From assembly GCA_018902845.1 (NCBI GenBank), contig JAHIPV010000016.1, forward strand, positions 1 to 41,145: 41,145 bases of DNA, given 5' to 3'. Below the pieces are notes generated by a model, which saw only the letters and a program-made list of their open reading frames with translations, ran no database searches and was not told where the DNA came from. Source of the DNA: Patescibacteria group bacterium (GTDB lineage Bacteria > Patescibacteriota > Microgenomatia > UBA12405). A program made the translations under genes and the position numbers. The first letter of the stretch is position 1. Every line of letters begins with the position of its first letter. Below are positions 7,955 through 17,458 of this stretch, piece after piece.

Positions 7955-9055
7955 CTGGCCTTTTTCAATTAAAGATTTAATCCTCTTTTCAAAACCAAAT
8001 CTCAAAAAATACTCGGCCCTCTTCACACACTCTCGTCTTTTTATTGTTATCCTCTCAAATCTTCTTATTGCCCGATTCAAACCAATAATCGAGTAATCAT
8101 CAAACAAAACACCGGTTTTACCGTCTTTCACAATCTCACCAGGTCCTCCCCTGTCAAAAGCTATTATCGGCACTCCTAGAGACATTACCTCAGGCAACAC
8201 CATCCCAAAATCCTCAGACATAGAAACAAAAACCAAAGCCTTGGCATTACTTAACACATTTCCCAAATCTTTATCTTCAACAAACCCCTTAAACTCGATA
8301 TTCTTACCACCAACCCTCTTTTTGAAAAAAAGTCTATCCCTACCACCTCCAACTATTACCAGTTTTTTGCCATTTAGATTAAAGGTATCGATAATCAAAT
8401 CCAATCCTTTTCTTTTAACCAAACGTCCAAAATATAAATAATATTCCTCGTTATTTTTTTTCTTTATCGTTTTAATACATTTAATAGGTGGATAAATTAA
8501 CTCAGAATTCCTCCTAAAAAATTTCTTCACTCTCCTTTGCGTATATAAAGAATTAGCAACCAAGACGTCAGGTCTTTGCGCCGCCACAAAATCCCACATT
8601 CTTCTCCCTTTCAAAAAATAATTTAAAAACAAAGATTTCTTATTACTAAAAATATCTTTTGCAAAAATTTTATCAACATATAAACGATCAGAAGGAGTAT
8701 GTATATAACATAAATGAAAAGTATCAAAACCGGTCAATATTCCATAAGCGCCAAATCCAAAAGTCGAAGAAATAACCACGTCATAATCAGACAAATTCAA
8801 ACTTTCCCAAAAAAAAGGAGAATAAAACAAAACCAAAGAAAAATTAAAAGGTATCTTTCTAATACTGGGCAAATAATTCAACCACGAACAAATTACTTTA
8901 TTGGTTTCTTTATACAAAAACAAATTCTTCTTTTCTTTTTTGTTTACATATAAAGTGTACAAATCTGAATTAGGAAAAACTTTCACTAACTCACGCACCA
9001 CCTTAGTTGCGCCATTGTAATCATCAAAATAATCGTGAACAATTGCTACTTTCAT
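7940..9055 (-). CDS. Glycosyltransferase family 4
   Basis: MKVAIVHDYFDDYNGATKVVRELVKVFP...YYLYFGRLVKRKGLDLIIDTF...MSEDFGMVLPEVMSLGVPIIAFDRGGPGEIV. Confidence 0.93.
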   Translation of the reverse strand: MKVAIVHDYFDDYNGATKVVRELVKVFPNSDLYTLYVNKKEKKNLFLYKETNKVICSWLNYLPSIRKIPFNFSLVLFYSPFFWESLNLSDYDVVISSTFGFGAYGILTGFDTFHLCYIHTPSDRLYVDKIFAKDIFSNKKSLFLNYFLKGRRMWDFVAAQRPDVLVANSLYTQRRVKKFFRRNSELIYPPIKCIKTIKKKNNEEYYLYFGRLVKRKGLDLIIDTFNLNGKKLVIVGGGRDRLFFKKRVGGKNIEFKGFVEDKDLGNVLSNAKALVFVSMSEDFGMVLPEVMSLGVPIIAFDRGGPGEIVKDGKTGVLFDDYSIIGLNRAIRRFERITIKRRECVKRAEYFLRFGFEKRIKSLIEKGQSINY

Positions 9056-10272
9056 ATTTCTTTATAATAGGAACCCAATATCCCTCTAAAAATACAAAAA
9101 TTATAAAACAAAAAAGGCGGCCAAGCATCTAAAAAACTGCCCAAAACATAAATCCAACTAGATGCAATCAAAATATAAATAAAATTAAATTTTTCACCTT
9201 TATACAAACCTCCAGAAACCACAAATAAGTCTTTTTTAAAAAACAAATATAAAAACAACAAATAACACGAAATACCAAACAACCCTGTTTCTGCCAACCA
9301 AGAAAACAAACTGCTATGGGGATCTCCTAATAAATAATATTCAGAAAGATGCTTATTATTCTCTTTTTGCCTAATAGCCAGCAAATCTGTCGCAAATCCA
9401 AAATTACCTAAACCGACCCCCAAAAAAGGTCTTGTTTTAAAAACATCTACAGCCTCTACTAAATAATAAATCCTCGAACTCAAGGAATCCGTATCCAAAT
9501 CATTTTTAACCAAAAATCTGTCAAACACAGAAAAACCCAACACCTTGCTAGAAACAACAATCGAACAAATTATAATTAAAAAAGTAAACAAAACCAACCT
9601 TTTTTTAACTCTCTTCACTAGCATCAAAATCCCAAAAATCACCAAAATAAAACTAGCTCTATAATTAGAAATAATTACAGAAAAAACTGATAAACAAAAA
9701 ATAAGCAAACTCGCCAACCCAAAAAAGCCTTTTTTCCTCATCATCAAATAACACACCGGCATCAAAAAACTCAAATAAATAGCCCCCACCGGAATGATTC
9801 TTCCTCGTAAAAAATCATAACTAAAAACAGCCAAATATCCATTATCAAAAAAATATCCCAACCAACTTAAAACTATTTCAGGCCACAATAAAGACAGCAA
9901 TGACACAATTCCCACAAATAAATTCAATCCCATCCACAAAAACAAAAAATAATCAATCTTTTCATTGTTTTTTACAACAAAAAACAAATACAACAAAAAT
10001 CCGGTAATCAAAAATCTAACTTCCAATAAGCTATTTCCGGGATTCAAACCAAAAACCGAAACAACAACGGAAATCAAAATCAACAACAAAAAAACGGTAA
10101 CTTCTTTTCCAAACAATATATTTTTCTTTTTTCGCCAAAATTCCAAACCCAAACCAAATACTGATAAAACAAAAATCCATTTATCAGAATAATTCAAAAT
10201 AGGCAGAGACAACCTAAAATTTCTAAAATAAACCAAAACAATTAACACTAACGCCACCACGCTACTTATCAT
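9052..10272 (-). CDS. O-antigen ligase/polymerase family membrane protein
   Basis: Multi-TM; SSRIYYLVEAVDVFKTRPFLGVGLGNFGFA...DPHSSLFSWLAETGLFG. Start moved to MISSVVAL (10272), just past the upstream stop. Confidence 0.85.
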   Translation of the reverse strand: MISSVVALVLIVLVYFRNFRLSLPILNYSDKWIFVLSVFGLGLEFWRKKKNILFGKEVTVFLLLILISVVVSVFGLNPGNSLLEVRFLITGFLLYLFFVVKNNEKIDYFLFLWMGLNLFVGIVSLLSLLWPEIVLSWLGYFFDNGYLAVFSYDFLRGRIIPVGAIYLSFLMPVCYLMMRKKGFFGLASLLIFCLSVFSVIISNYRASFILVIFGILMLVKRVKKRLVLFTFLIIICSIVVSSKVLGFSVFDRFLVKNDLDTDSLSSRIYYLVEAVDVFKTRPFLGVGLGNFGFATDLLAIRQKENNKHLSEYYLLGDPHSSLFSWLAETGLFGISCYLLFLYLFFKKDLFVVSGGLYKGEKFNFIYILIASSWIYVLGSFLDAWPPFLFYNFCIFRGILGSYYKEI

Positions 10273-10276
10273 TAAA

Positions 10277-11770
10277 TTAATCCTTTTCACCTGAAAAACA
10301 AATTTGTAAATTAGCAAAATCATTATGTTGATAACAAAAATAACCATCAAGCCTCATTTCTTCAACAAACAAAGCTTCATCATCCTCAACAGGAAATCTA
10401 ACAAAAAATGGATACTTATCAACCTTTTTTGCTCTTTCAACCAAATCTTCATTATCCAAAACAAATTCAATCCCAATATCTACACACCGTCCCACATCCT
10501 CATATATATTAGAAACCCCACATACATCATACAAAAAAGAATAATCTCCTTCAAAAACAAAAAGTGGGTTTTCTAATGCCAACTCACTTATTTTTTTACA
10601 ATCCTCACAAATTTCTTCATACACGGTGTTTCCAAATAAATACCCTTGTCCTAACTGATTATATAATCTGCAAGACAGCAAAATACAAATTAAAATTACC
10701 AAAACCCAATTTTTCTTAAAAAGCATGTTCAGCCAAGCAAAAACCATAAACATTAACAATATGGCTATTGGAAAAAATTGCCTCATTTGAAAATAATGCA
10801 AATCAAAAAAATGACAACAAAACCACAAACAACACAACATTAAAACAGCAACATATCCGGACAACAATACAAAATCAGGCAAAAGATTAAAATAATATAA
10901 TTTTTTTTTCTTTCTAAAAAATGAATAAAGCTTAGCAAAAGCAAAAAATATGACCAAAAACCCAACCTCAAAATAATAATTTTTTTCATAATAATTTACC
11001 AATCCCAAAAACACACTAACGAAAGAACCCAAATCCAAAAAACTGGGAATCTCGACCCACGAAACATATTCTTCAATACTTTTACCAAAAACCAACAAGC
11101 TCAACAAACCCAGAAAAGAAAAAAAAGAAAAACATAAAAAAAGGAAAAATGGTATTTTTGCTTTTTTAATACCCAAAAACACCCAAAAAATAAACAAACT
11201 AACCATTTCTATCCAAATAAAAAAAACAAAACCAAATACCATTCCAAAACCCAAAACATTAAACAATAAAACTCCCGGCAAAAATAACTCTCTATTTGTC
11301 TCTAAATATTTTAACAACAAATATAAAGACAAAAGACAAAACAATATTCCTAAACCATACATCCTTAATTGATAAGTAAATCTTAAAACATAAGGAGATA
11401 GTGACCAAAAATTTAAAAAAAATAATTTTAAAAAAGAATTAAATTTTAACAACCCAACAATCTTGTAAACGATTAACAAACTAAACAAAAAAACAAAAAA
11501 TTGAAATAGTCTTAAAAATATTGTCGAGGATGAAAAACTAGATAAAAAATTAATAAGCAAATAATAAAAAGGAGGATGTATAGGTTCAAAATATCCATCA
11601 AACAATTCACTTACCTTTAATGAACGAGAAAAAAATACTGTATAAAACTCATCTACCCAAATTTTCTGATTAATAGCTACCCACAAGTGAATCCCTATAC
11701 CAACAATAATCCCTAAAAACAAAAAATATTTAACAAAATTTAATACACCCGTTTTACTAATGTTTTTCAA
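10277..11770 (-). CDS. GT39/ArnT-like membrane glycosyltransferase (paralogue 1)
   Basis: Multi-TM with AINQKIWVDEFYTVFFSRS...EPIHPPFYYLL; paralogous to the next gene. Confidence 0.8.
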   Translation of the reverse strand: MKNISKTGVLNFVKYFLFLGIIVGIGIHLWVAINQKIWVDEFYTVFFSRSLKVSELFDGYFEPIHPPFYYLLINFLSSFSSSTIFLRLFQFFVFLFSLLIVYKIVGLLKFNSFLKLFFLNFWSLSPYVLRFTYQLRMYGLGILFCLLSLYLLLKYLETNRELFLPGVLLFNVLGFGMVFGFVFFIWIEMVSLFIFWVFLGIKKAKIPFFLFLCFSFFSFLGLLSLLVFGKSIEEYVSWVEIPSFLDLGSFVSVFLGLVNYYEKNYYFEVGFLVIFFAFAKLYSFFRKKKKLYYFNLLPDFVLLSGYVAVLMLCCLWFCCHFFDLHYFQMRQFFPIAILLMFMVFAWLNMLFKKNWVLVILICILLSCRLYNQLGQGYLFGNTVYEEICEDCKKISELALENPLFVFEGDYSFLYDVCGVSNIYEDVGRCVDIGIEFVLDNEDLVERAKKVDKYPFFVRFPVEDDEALFVEEMRLDGYFCYQHNDFANLQICFSGEKD

Positions 11771-11804
11771 TTTACATCACCTCTCTTTTATATACATCAT
11801 AATA

Positions 11805-13376
11805 TTAAATTTCTTCATTACCAAAACAACAATAAAACAAATCTGAAGTTGCATATTTTTCATGCCTGCGACACCAATAACCATTGGATTTGGCATCTTT
11901 TAACAAATTTTCATGCCAATATGAAACAAGTCTAACCGTAAAACAATCACCACCAATACTCATTTTGTCAACAATGTCATCATATTTATCTACTATCAAA
12001 ACCCCCAAAGAAGAGCATTTTTCAATAGCGTCACTATAACTGACAGCTCCGCAATAATTAAACAAAAATATAAAATCACCGGACAAAACATGCAAAGGAA
12101 GTAGTCCCACATCCTGATATCTTATTTTCTTACAATCCGTACATATTGCGCCAAATCTCTCACTCGTTAATAAATAGCCTCTTACTGTACCAAAAATATT
12201 AACTGATAAAAAGGAAATCAACAGTATCAAACCAAAAAAAAATTTTCTTCTTAATATACGATCAACAAAAAACCAAAATACGAACATAAAACAAGTCAAT
12301 ACAGGAAACAATTGTCTGATATGAAAAAAATGCTTAGAAAATGCAAAAGAATAAAACCACAAAATCATAACAACAAACATGGACGACAAAAACATCGTTA
12401 AGAAAAAAAATAAAGAAAAATTCTTTTTTAATAACATTTTTCTTTTAAAAACATCATCAAAACACAATAAAAATATAACTATCGCCACCAACACAAACAT
12501 AAACAAACCAATTAAATTGCCAAACAAATAGTCTATATTAATAATTTCTGTCATTTTTTGAAAAAAAGAAATATATTGATCAAAACCAAAAAACGCGCCA
12601 AAAGATAAACCAAATAAAGAAAAAGAAGGAACCTCCACCCAAGCAATATAATTGTCATTTATCTCAACAAAATAAGTATTGTATATAAATGTCAAATAAA
12701 ACAGGAACCCAAGACTTTGAAAAACAAAAAAAATAATACCTGATCTAAAATTTCTTGGTTTAATCAGTAAACAATATACCAACAAAATAATAGTCTCAAC
12801 AAAAACCATATATATAAATCCATAAGCCACAAAAAATCCAAAAAAATTAATTACAAAAACAATTAATAGAAAAAATAAATGTTTGTTTACTAAATATTTA
12901 TAAAAATAATTAATTGACAACAAGCATAACAAAATTCCCAAACCATACATCCTTAATTGAAAAGTAAATTCCAACACATACAAAGACAATGACCAAAGAC
13001 ACAATAGTAAAATTCTCGATAATCTACTCAAGCTCAAATTTAAGCCTATTCTGTACACAACATACAATATTGCCAAAAAAAATACAAAATGAATTATTCT
13101 CAAAAAAATAACTGATGGAAAAAAGAAAAACAACACTTTAATCAACCAATAGTACAAAAACGGATGTATAGGCTCTGGTTTTCCCAACAACAATTCTTTA
13201 AACAAATACGACCGCGAGAAAAATAAACTACACAACTCATCCCCCCAAAAATTCTGATTAATAGCAACCCACAAATGCACTCCAATACCAACAAAAATCC
13301 CAATCAACAAAAGAATCTCAACATATTTTAAAAACTTCTTTTTTACTGATCTATTCACTATCATCTCCACTGCCAA
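11805..13376 (-). CDS. GT39/ArnT-like membrane glycosyltransferase (paralogue 2)
   Basis: AINQNFWGDELCSLFFSRS...EPIHPFLYYWLI; start could be 13364. Confidence 0.8.
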   Translation of the reverse strand: MAVEMIVNRSVKKKFLKYVEILLLIGIFVGIGVHLWVAINQNFWGDELCSLFFSRSYLFKELLLGKPEPIHPFLYYWLIKVLFFFFPSVIFLRIIHFVFFLAILYVVYRIGLNLSLSRLSRILLLCLWSLSLYVLEFTFQLRMYGLGILLCLLSINYFYKYLVNKHLFFLLIVFVINFFGFFVAYGFIYMVFVETIILLVYCLLIKPRNFRSGIIFFVFQSLGFLFYLTFIYNTYFVEINDNYIAWVEVPSFSLFGLSFGAFFGFDQYISFFQKMTEIINIDYLFGNLIGLFMFVLVAIVIFLLCFDDVFKRKMLLKKNFSLFFFLTMFLSSMFVVMILWFYSFAFSKHFFHIRQLFPVLTCFMFVFWFFVDRILRRKFFFGLILLISFLSVNIFGTVRGYLLTSERFGAICTDCKKIRYQDVGLLPLHVLSGDFIFLFNYCGAVSYSDAIEKCSSLGVLIVDKYDDIVDKMSIGGDCFTVRLVSYWHENLLKDAKSNGYWCRRHEKYATSDLFYCCFGNEEI

Positions 13377-14389
13377 TTAAAACCATATTCTTTATTCTCC
13401 ACAATTTTTTTATAAAGAACATCTGCATATATTTGATGAGTCAACTCAGAGGGATGACCATCTTTCTCACTTACTGTAAAATAATTTTTTCCATCATTTT
13501 TGTTACTGTATTTTTCATACTTCTCTGAAATCTCATATTCAACAATATGCTTATCATAATATTTCAAAAAACCTCTGTATGTATCAAAAGGTTCCCTTCT
13601 GTCAATCGGCATATTCCGATAATAACCATCGGTCATAAGATATATTGCATTATCCAAAGGCAATTGCCTTATACTTTCATTCATGACACACAAATTAACC
13701 GGATTTCGCCAAGCCATTTCTGACTGCACCCAATATATTTTATCCAACATAGGAAATTCATCAAGCTTCTTTGACAGGCTAGACCGATCTATATCATACA
13801 CGGCATTTCTGTCTAAATTACCTTCAAAACAATTTTCCACAATAAAACCATAATCATTCCCATTCAATCTACCATCTTCATTAAGAAGAACATCATTATT
13901 TACTAATACAAAAACATACAAATCAACATCATAAACCCGCTTAATTCGATCATACATAAATAAGTAATCCAAAATTGAATTACCACTTCTGGCAAAAGAC
14001 GATACCTCAACAAGTTTAACTTTGTTTAATTTCCTTTCTAAAACTTGTGTCACTGTATCTTCAAATCTAACTCCCTGTCCCCAAACATAAGAATCACCGA
14101 TAACAGCAATGGTAAAAACATCATCACTCTCGCTGGTATCACCCAAAACTTGTCCTTCTTCTGATAACTTAAATCTCTCATCAAGCGCTATTAAGTCTTC
14201 ACTACGCTTTCCAAAATCTCTCTCATTAAGGGATTTTCCTTGTATCCAATACCCATGCTCTACACTTTTCTGATAAAAAAATTTATCAAAAAAAAATTCC
14301 TCAGCTATCCAATACATTAAACCAATCGACAAAACCAAGGATACAACACAACCAAAAAAAACAACAAATATTTTTTTCACTCTTCTCAT
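13361..14389 (-). CDS. Membrane-anchored SGNH/GDSL hydrolase
   Basis: IAVIGDSYVWGQGV and DGHPSELTHQIYADVLYKKI; start at MRRVKKIFVVFFG preferred. Confidence 0.8.
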   Translation of the reverse strand: MRRVKKIFVVFFGCVVSLVLSIGLMYWIAEEFFFDKFFYQKSVEHGYWIQGKSLNERDFGKRSEDLIALDERFKLSEEGQVLGDTSESDDVFTIAVIGDSYVWGQGVRFEDTVTQVLERKLNKVKLVEVSSFARSGNSILDYLFMYDRIKRVYDVDLYVFVLVNNDVLLNEDGRLNGNDYGFIVENCFEGNLDRNAVYDIDRSSLSKKLDEFPMLDKIYWVQSEMAWRNPVNLCVMNESIRQLPLDNAIYLMTDGYYRNMPIDRREPFDTYRGFLKYYDKHIVEYEISEKYEKYSNKNDGKNYFTVSEKDGHPSELTHQIYADVLYKKIVENKEYGFNWQWR

Positions 14390-14397
14390 CAGTAACA

Positions 14398-14541
14398 CTA
14401 AAACAACATATAAACAAAAGCTGATATTGGTGAAGTTTCTACAAAAACAAGCAAAAACCCGAAAATAATAAAAATAATCACAGGTGGAATTAACCACCAT
14501 TTGCCATTTTCTTTTATAAATTTAAAAACTTCTTTAAACAT
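14398..14541 (-). CDS. DUF5989/SxtK-like small membrane protein (MFKEVFKFIKENGKWWLIPPVIIFIIFGFLLVFVETSPISAFVYMLF)
   Basis: Manual translation, 47 aa, absent from track; overlaps end of the carbamoyltransferase gene; family recognised from (K)WW(L)xPxVI...AFVYxLF. Confidence 0.85.
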   Translation of the reverse strand: MFKEVFKFIKENGKWWLIPPVIIFIIFGFLLVFVETSPISAFVYMLF

Positions 14542-16249
14542 TTTTTCTTTTTTTAACCAAATAATTACCAATCACCAAATAATCTATACCTGTACCCAAA
14601 AAACACTTTACCGCATCCTTTGGCGTACACACGATTGGTTCTCCTCTTATATTAAACGAAGTGTTAAGCAAAACAGGAATTCCTGTTTTTTTATAATAAC
14701 TCTTAACTAAATTATAATACAAAAAATTGCTTTCTTCTCTTATTGTCTGCAATCTGCCGGTCCCATCCACGTGTACAATAGCCGGAATCTTTTTCTTTAC
14801 CTCCTCTTTAACGGGATAAACCATCAACATATAATCAGTTGATTTAGACAATTCTCCATTTATCTCAAAATAATCCTTCACATATTCTTCAAGGATCACC
14901 GGAGCAAAGGGTCTAAAACTCTCTCTTTTTTTCACTTTCAAATTAACGATATCTTTCATTTTTAAAGAAGTCGCTTGCGCCAAAATACTCCGATTTCCCA
15001 AAGCTCTTGGTCCCCACTCCATTCTCCCTTGAAACCATCCAATAACCTTATTTTTCAAAATCAAATTAACTGTTTTCTCAATCAGCTCTCTCTCACTAGA
15101 AAAACATTCATAATCAATATCCAAAGAATATCTCTCCAAAATTCCCTCAATATCAAATTTTGAAAAATCAGGCCCCAAATAAACCAAATTCTTAATCACC
15201 GGTCTTTTTTTTTCCAAATGCGCATATGTATACAAAGCCGACCCCAAAGATCCTCCGCCATCCCCCGGATCCGGCGTAATAAACAGCTTTTTATAAGGAG
15301 TATTATTTATTATTTTTCCATTTACAACCGAATTAAGCGCCACTCCGCCGGACAAAACCAAATTGGGACAAGATCTTTCCTTATGCATTTTAACTAACAT
15401 TCCAAAAATCACTTTTTCCAATAATTCCTGAACAGACGCAGCTATATTTTTATGTCTCTCTAAAACCTTGCTATCCGCCTTCCTCACCTCTCCGCCCAAC
15501 AAATCACACAATTTCTTCGAAACCATTTTATCCTTATATTCATAAGAAAAATATTTCATATCAAGTGAATAACCACCATCGCTTTCTAAATTAATTAATT
15601 TAGAAATTTTTTCTCTATAAACATTAGCTTCGCCATAAGCCGCCAAACCCATCACTTTATACTCGCCATTATTAACCCTAAATCCCAAATAAGCCGTCAT
15701 TGTACTATAAAACAAACCCAATGAATGAGGAAAATTAATCTGATCTGTTAAATTTATTTTCAATCCATCGCCAAAACCCTTTGTTGTCGTCGCCCATTCC
15801 CCTACCCCATCAATAGTCAAAATATCTGCTTTTTTAAAAGAAGAAGCATAAAAACTGGCAGCCGCATGAGACAAATGATGTTCAACAAAAAATACTTTAC
15901 CCTTATAACCCATTTTTTTTAATTTTTTTCTAATTCCCAACCTGTCCTTTAGCCATTCTGGAATAGTCCTTGCAAACATTTTAAAACTTCGAGGAAAACA
16001 CCTAATATGCTGATCCAAAACTCTATCAAACTTCAAAATCGGTTTTTCATAAAAACTAACCACATCCACTTCGTTGATATTTACACCCAAAGAATCAAGA
16101 CAAAACCCCAAAGCATTACTTGGAAAACCATTATCATGCTTCTTTCGTGTAAATCTTTCCTCTGCTGTTACCGCTATAATTCTCCCGTCCTTAACTATAC
16201 AAACGGAAGAATCGTGATAATAACAAGAAATTCCCAAAATAATCATCAA
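14534..16249 (-). CDS. Carbamoyltransferase (NodU/CmcH/SxtI family)
   Basis: MIILGISCYYHDSSVCIVKDGRIIAVTAEERFTRKKHDNGFP...LSGGVALNSVVNGKI...GRMEWGPRALGNRSILA. Confidence 0.97.
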   Translation of the reverse strand: MMIILGISCYYHDSSVCIVKDGRIIAVTAEERFTRKKHDNGFPSNALGFCLDSLGVNINEVDVVSFYEKPILKFDRVLDQHIRCFPRSFKMFARTIPEWLKDRLGIRKKLKKMGYKGKVFFVEHHLSHAAASFYASSFKKADILTIDGVGEWATTTKGFGDGLKINLTDQINFPHSLGLFYSTMTAYLGFRVNNGEYKVMGLAAYGEANVYREKISKLINLESDGGYSLDMKYFSYEYKDKMVSKKLCDLLGGEVRKADSKVLERHKNIAASVQELLEKVIFGMLVKMHKERSCPNLVLSGGVALNSVVNGKIINNTPYKKLFITPDPGDGGGSLGSALYTYAHLEKKRPVIKNLVYLGPDFSKFDIEGILERYSLDIDYECFSSERELIEKTVNLILKNKVIGWFQGRMEWGPRALGNRSILAQATSLKMKDIVNLKVKKRESFRPFAPVILEEYVKDYFEINGELSKSTDYMLMVYPVKEEVKKKIPAIVHVDGTGRLQTIREESNFLYYNLVKSYYKKTGIPVLLNTSFNIRGEPIVCTPKDAVKCFLGTGIDYLVIGNYLVKKRKNV

Positions 16250-16446
16250 AACATCTCCTCTAACAATCCTTTTTTCATATTTTTCCTGCTAATCCACCCT
16301 TTTCTTATGTCTCTTTTAACTCCAAATAATTTAGAAAAAATCACCGCCATCCCTATTCCCAAGAAGTAAATAACAATCAAAATACATAAACTTATTAACT
16401 TCTGTGTATTTTTATTAAACCAAAACCAAGCCCTTTTTAGTTGCAT
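16246..16446 (-). CDS. Small SxtJ-like membrane protein
   Basis: 66 aa, one TM, directly upstream of the carbamoyltransferase; placed partly by context. Confidence 0.55.
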   Translation of the reverse strand: MQLKRAWFWFNKNTQKLISLCILIVIYFLGIGMAVIFSKLFGVKRDIRKGWISRKNMKKGLLEEMF

Positions 16447-17247
16447 CTAATCCGTTTCATTATAATCCATAATACTCATCACTTCAGCCTCATATAAATT
16501 ATAATTCTTCATAGGAATATAAAGCCAGTTTGCAATCTTAACAGGCTGATAATTAGCAAAATAAATCACTCCACCCCTTTCTTCTACCAACAATCTTAAT
16601 TCTAATTCTATATCCCTCAAAATAGGATTTCTTGTCAACTTAAGACCACTCAAGGTTGATATTGACACTTCATTTAGCTCAACTTTTTTAAACAATAGCT
16701 CACTCTGAATTTCATTGCTCACATCATCTTCGACCCTATCCCCCACCTTCATGCTCTCCGCCAACCATGGCCTTTTCCCATAAAGCTTTACCCTTACCTT
16801 TTTATAAATTTCTTTTGTTTCGTCTTTTTCACCTCTAATTCGTATTACACTCCCATAAACCCTGGAATTATCCAAAAGCATTTCTACAGTAGAACCAACT
16901 TCTAAAGGTTTCTGTTTGTAACGGTATGTACCTCTTTTTTCATCACTGGTCACAACCAATCTGACTGTCAAAATTACAACCTTATCAGCTCCCTCCTCGT
17001 AACTCTTCACTGCCAACACTTCAGCTATCTTTTTTCCTGAAAAAGAAAGTTCCATACTGCCTTTCTTAATTGAATCAACCAACCATGACGGCGGTCGTGG
17101 TGATTGAACCCACCAACCATTTTTTCCCGATCCCAAAACATCCACCACCACAAACTCGTCTTCCTGTTTTACTGCTTTAAAAAACAAACTTATCATTCCC
17201 ACCCCAATCAAAGCTATCAATATCAAATTTAGCTTCTTAAATTTCAT
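16447..17247 (-). CDS. DUF4330-like membrane-anchored protein
   Basis: N-terminal TM then beta-rich region; ATG at 17247 (track start is a TTG); TATAAT at 17253-17258. Confidence 0.5.
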   Translation of the reverse strand: MKFKKLNLILIALIGVGMISLFFKAVKQEDEFVVVDVLGSGKNGWWVQSPRPPSWLVDSIKKGSMELSFSGKKIAEVLAVKSYEEGADKVVILTVRLVVTSDEKRGTYRYKQKPLEVGSTVEMLLDNSRVYGSVIRIRGEKDETKEIYKKVRVKLYGKRPWLAESMKVGDRVEDDVSNEIQSELLFKKVELNEVSISTLSGLKLTRNPILRDIELELRLLVEERGGVIYFANYQPVKIANWLYIPMKNYNLYEAEVMSIMDYNETD

Positions 17248-17275
17248 ATCCAATTATACCCCACCCACCCATCCC

Positions 17276-17391
17276 GTCATCACGAGGAACGAAGTAACGT
17301 GGTGATCCCGTCGGAACCCACCAGCCAACATTTTTTTACATTTCCTACGGGATTGCCACGTCCTCCGATTAATCGGAGTCCTCGCAATGAC
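17276..17391. repeat. MITE-like inverted-repeat unit (GTCATCACGAGGA ... TCCTCGCAATGAC)
   Basis: Terminal inverted repeats; long inverted match to 20450-20503; followed by TATCCAGT-type short tandem tail to about 17434. Confidence 0.75.
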
Positions 17392-17458
17392 AACTCTATC
17401 TAATTATCCAGTTATCCAGTTGTCCAGTAATCCATTTTTTTACTTTATACTTAATTTT

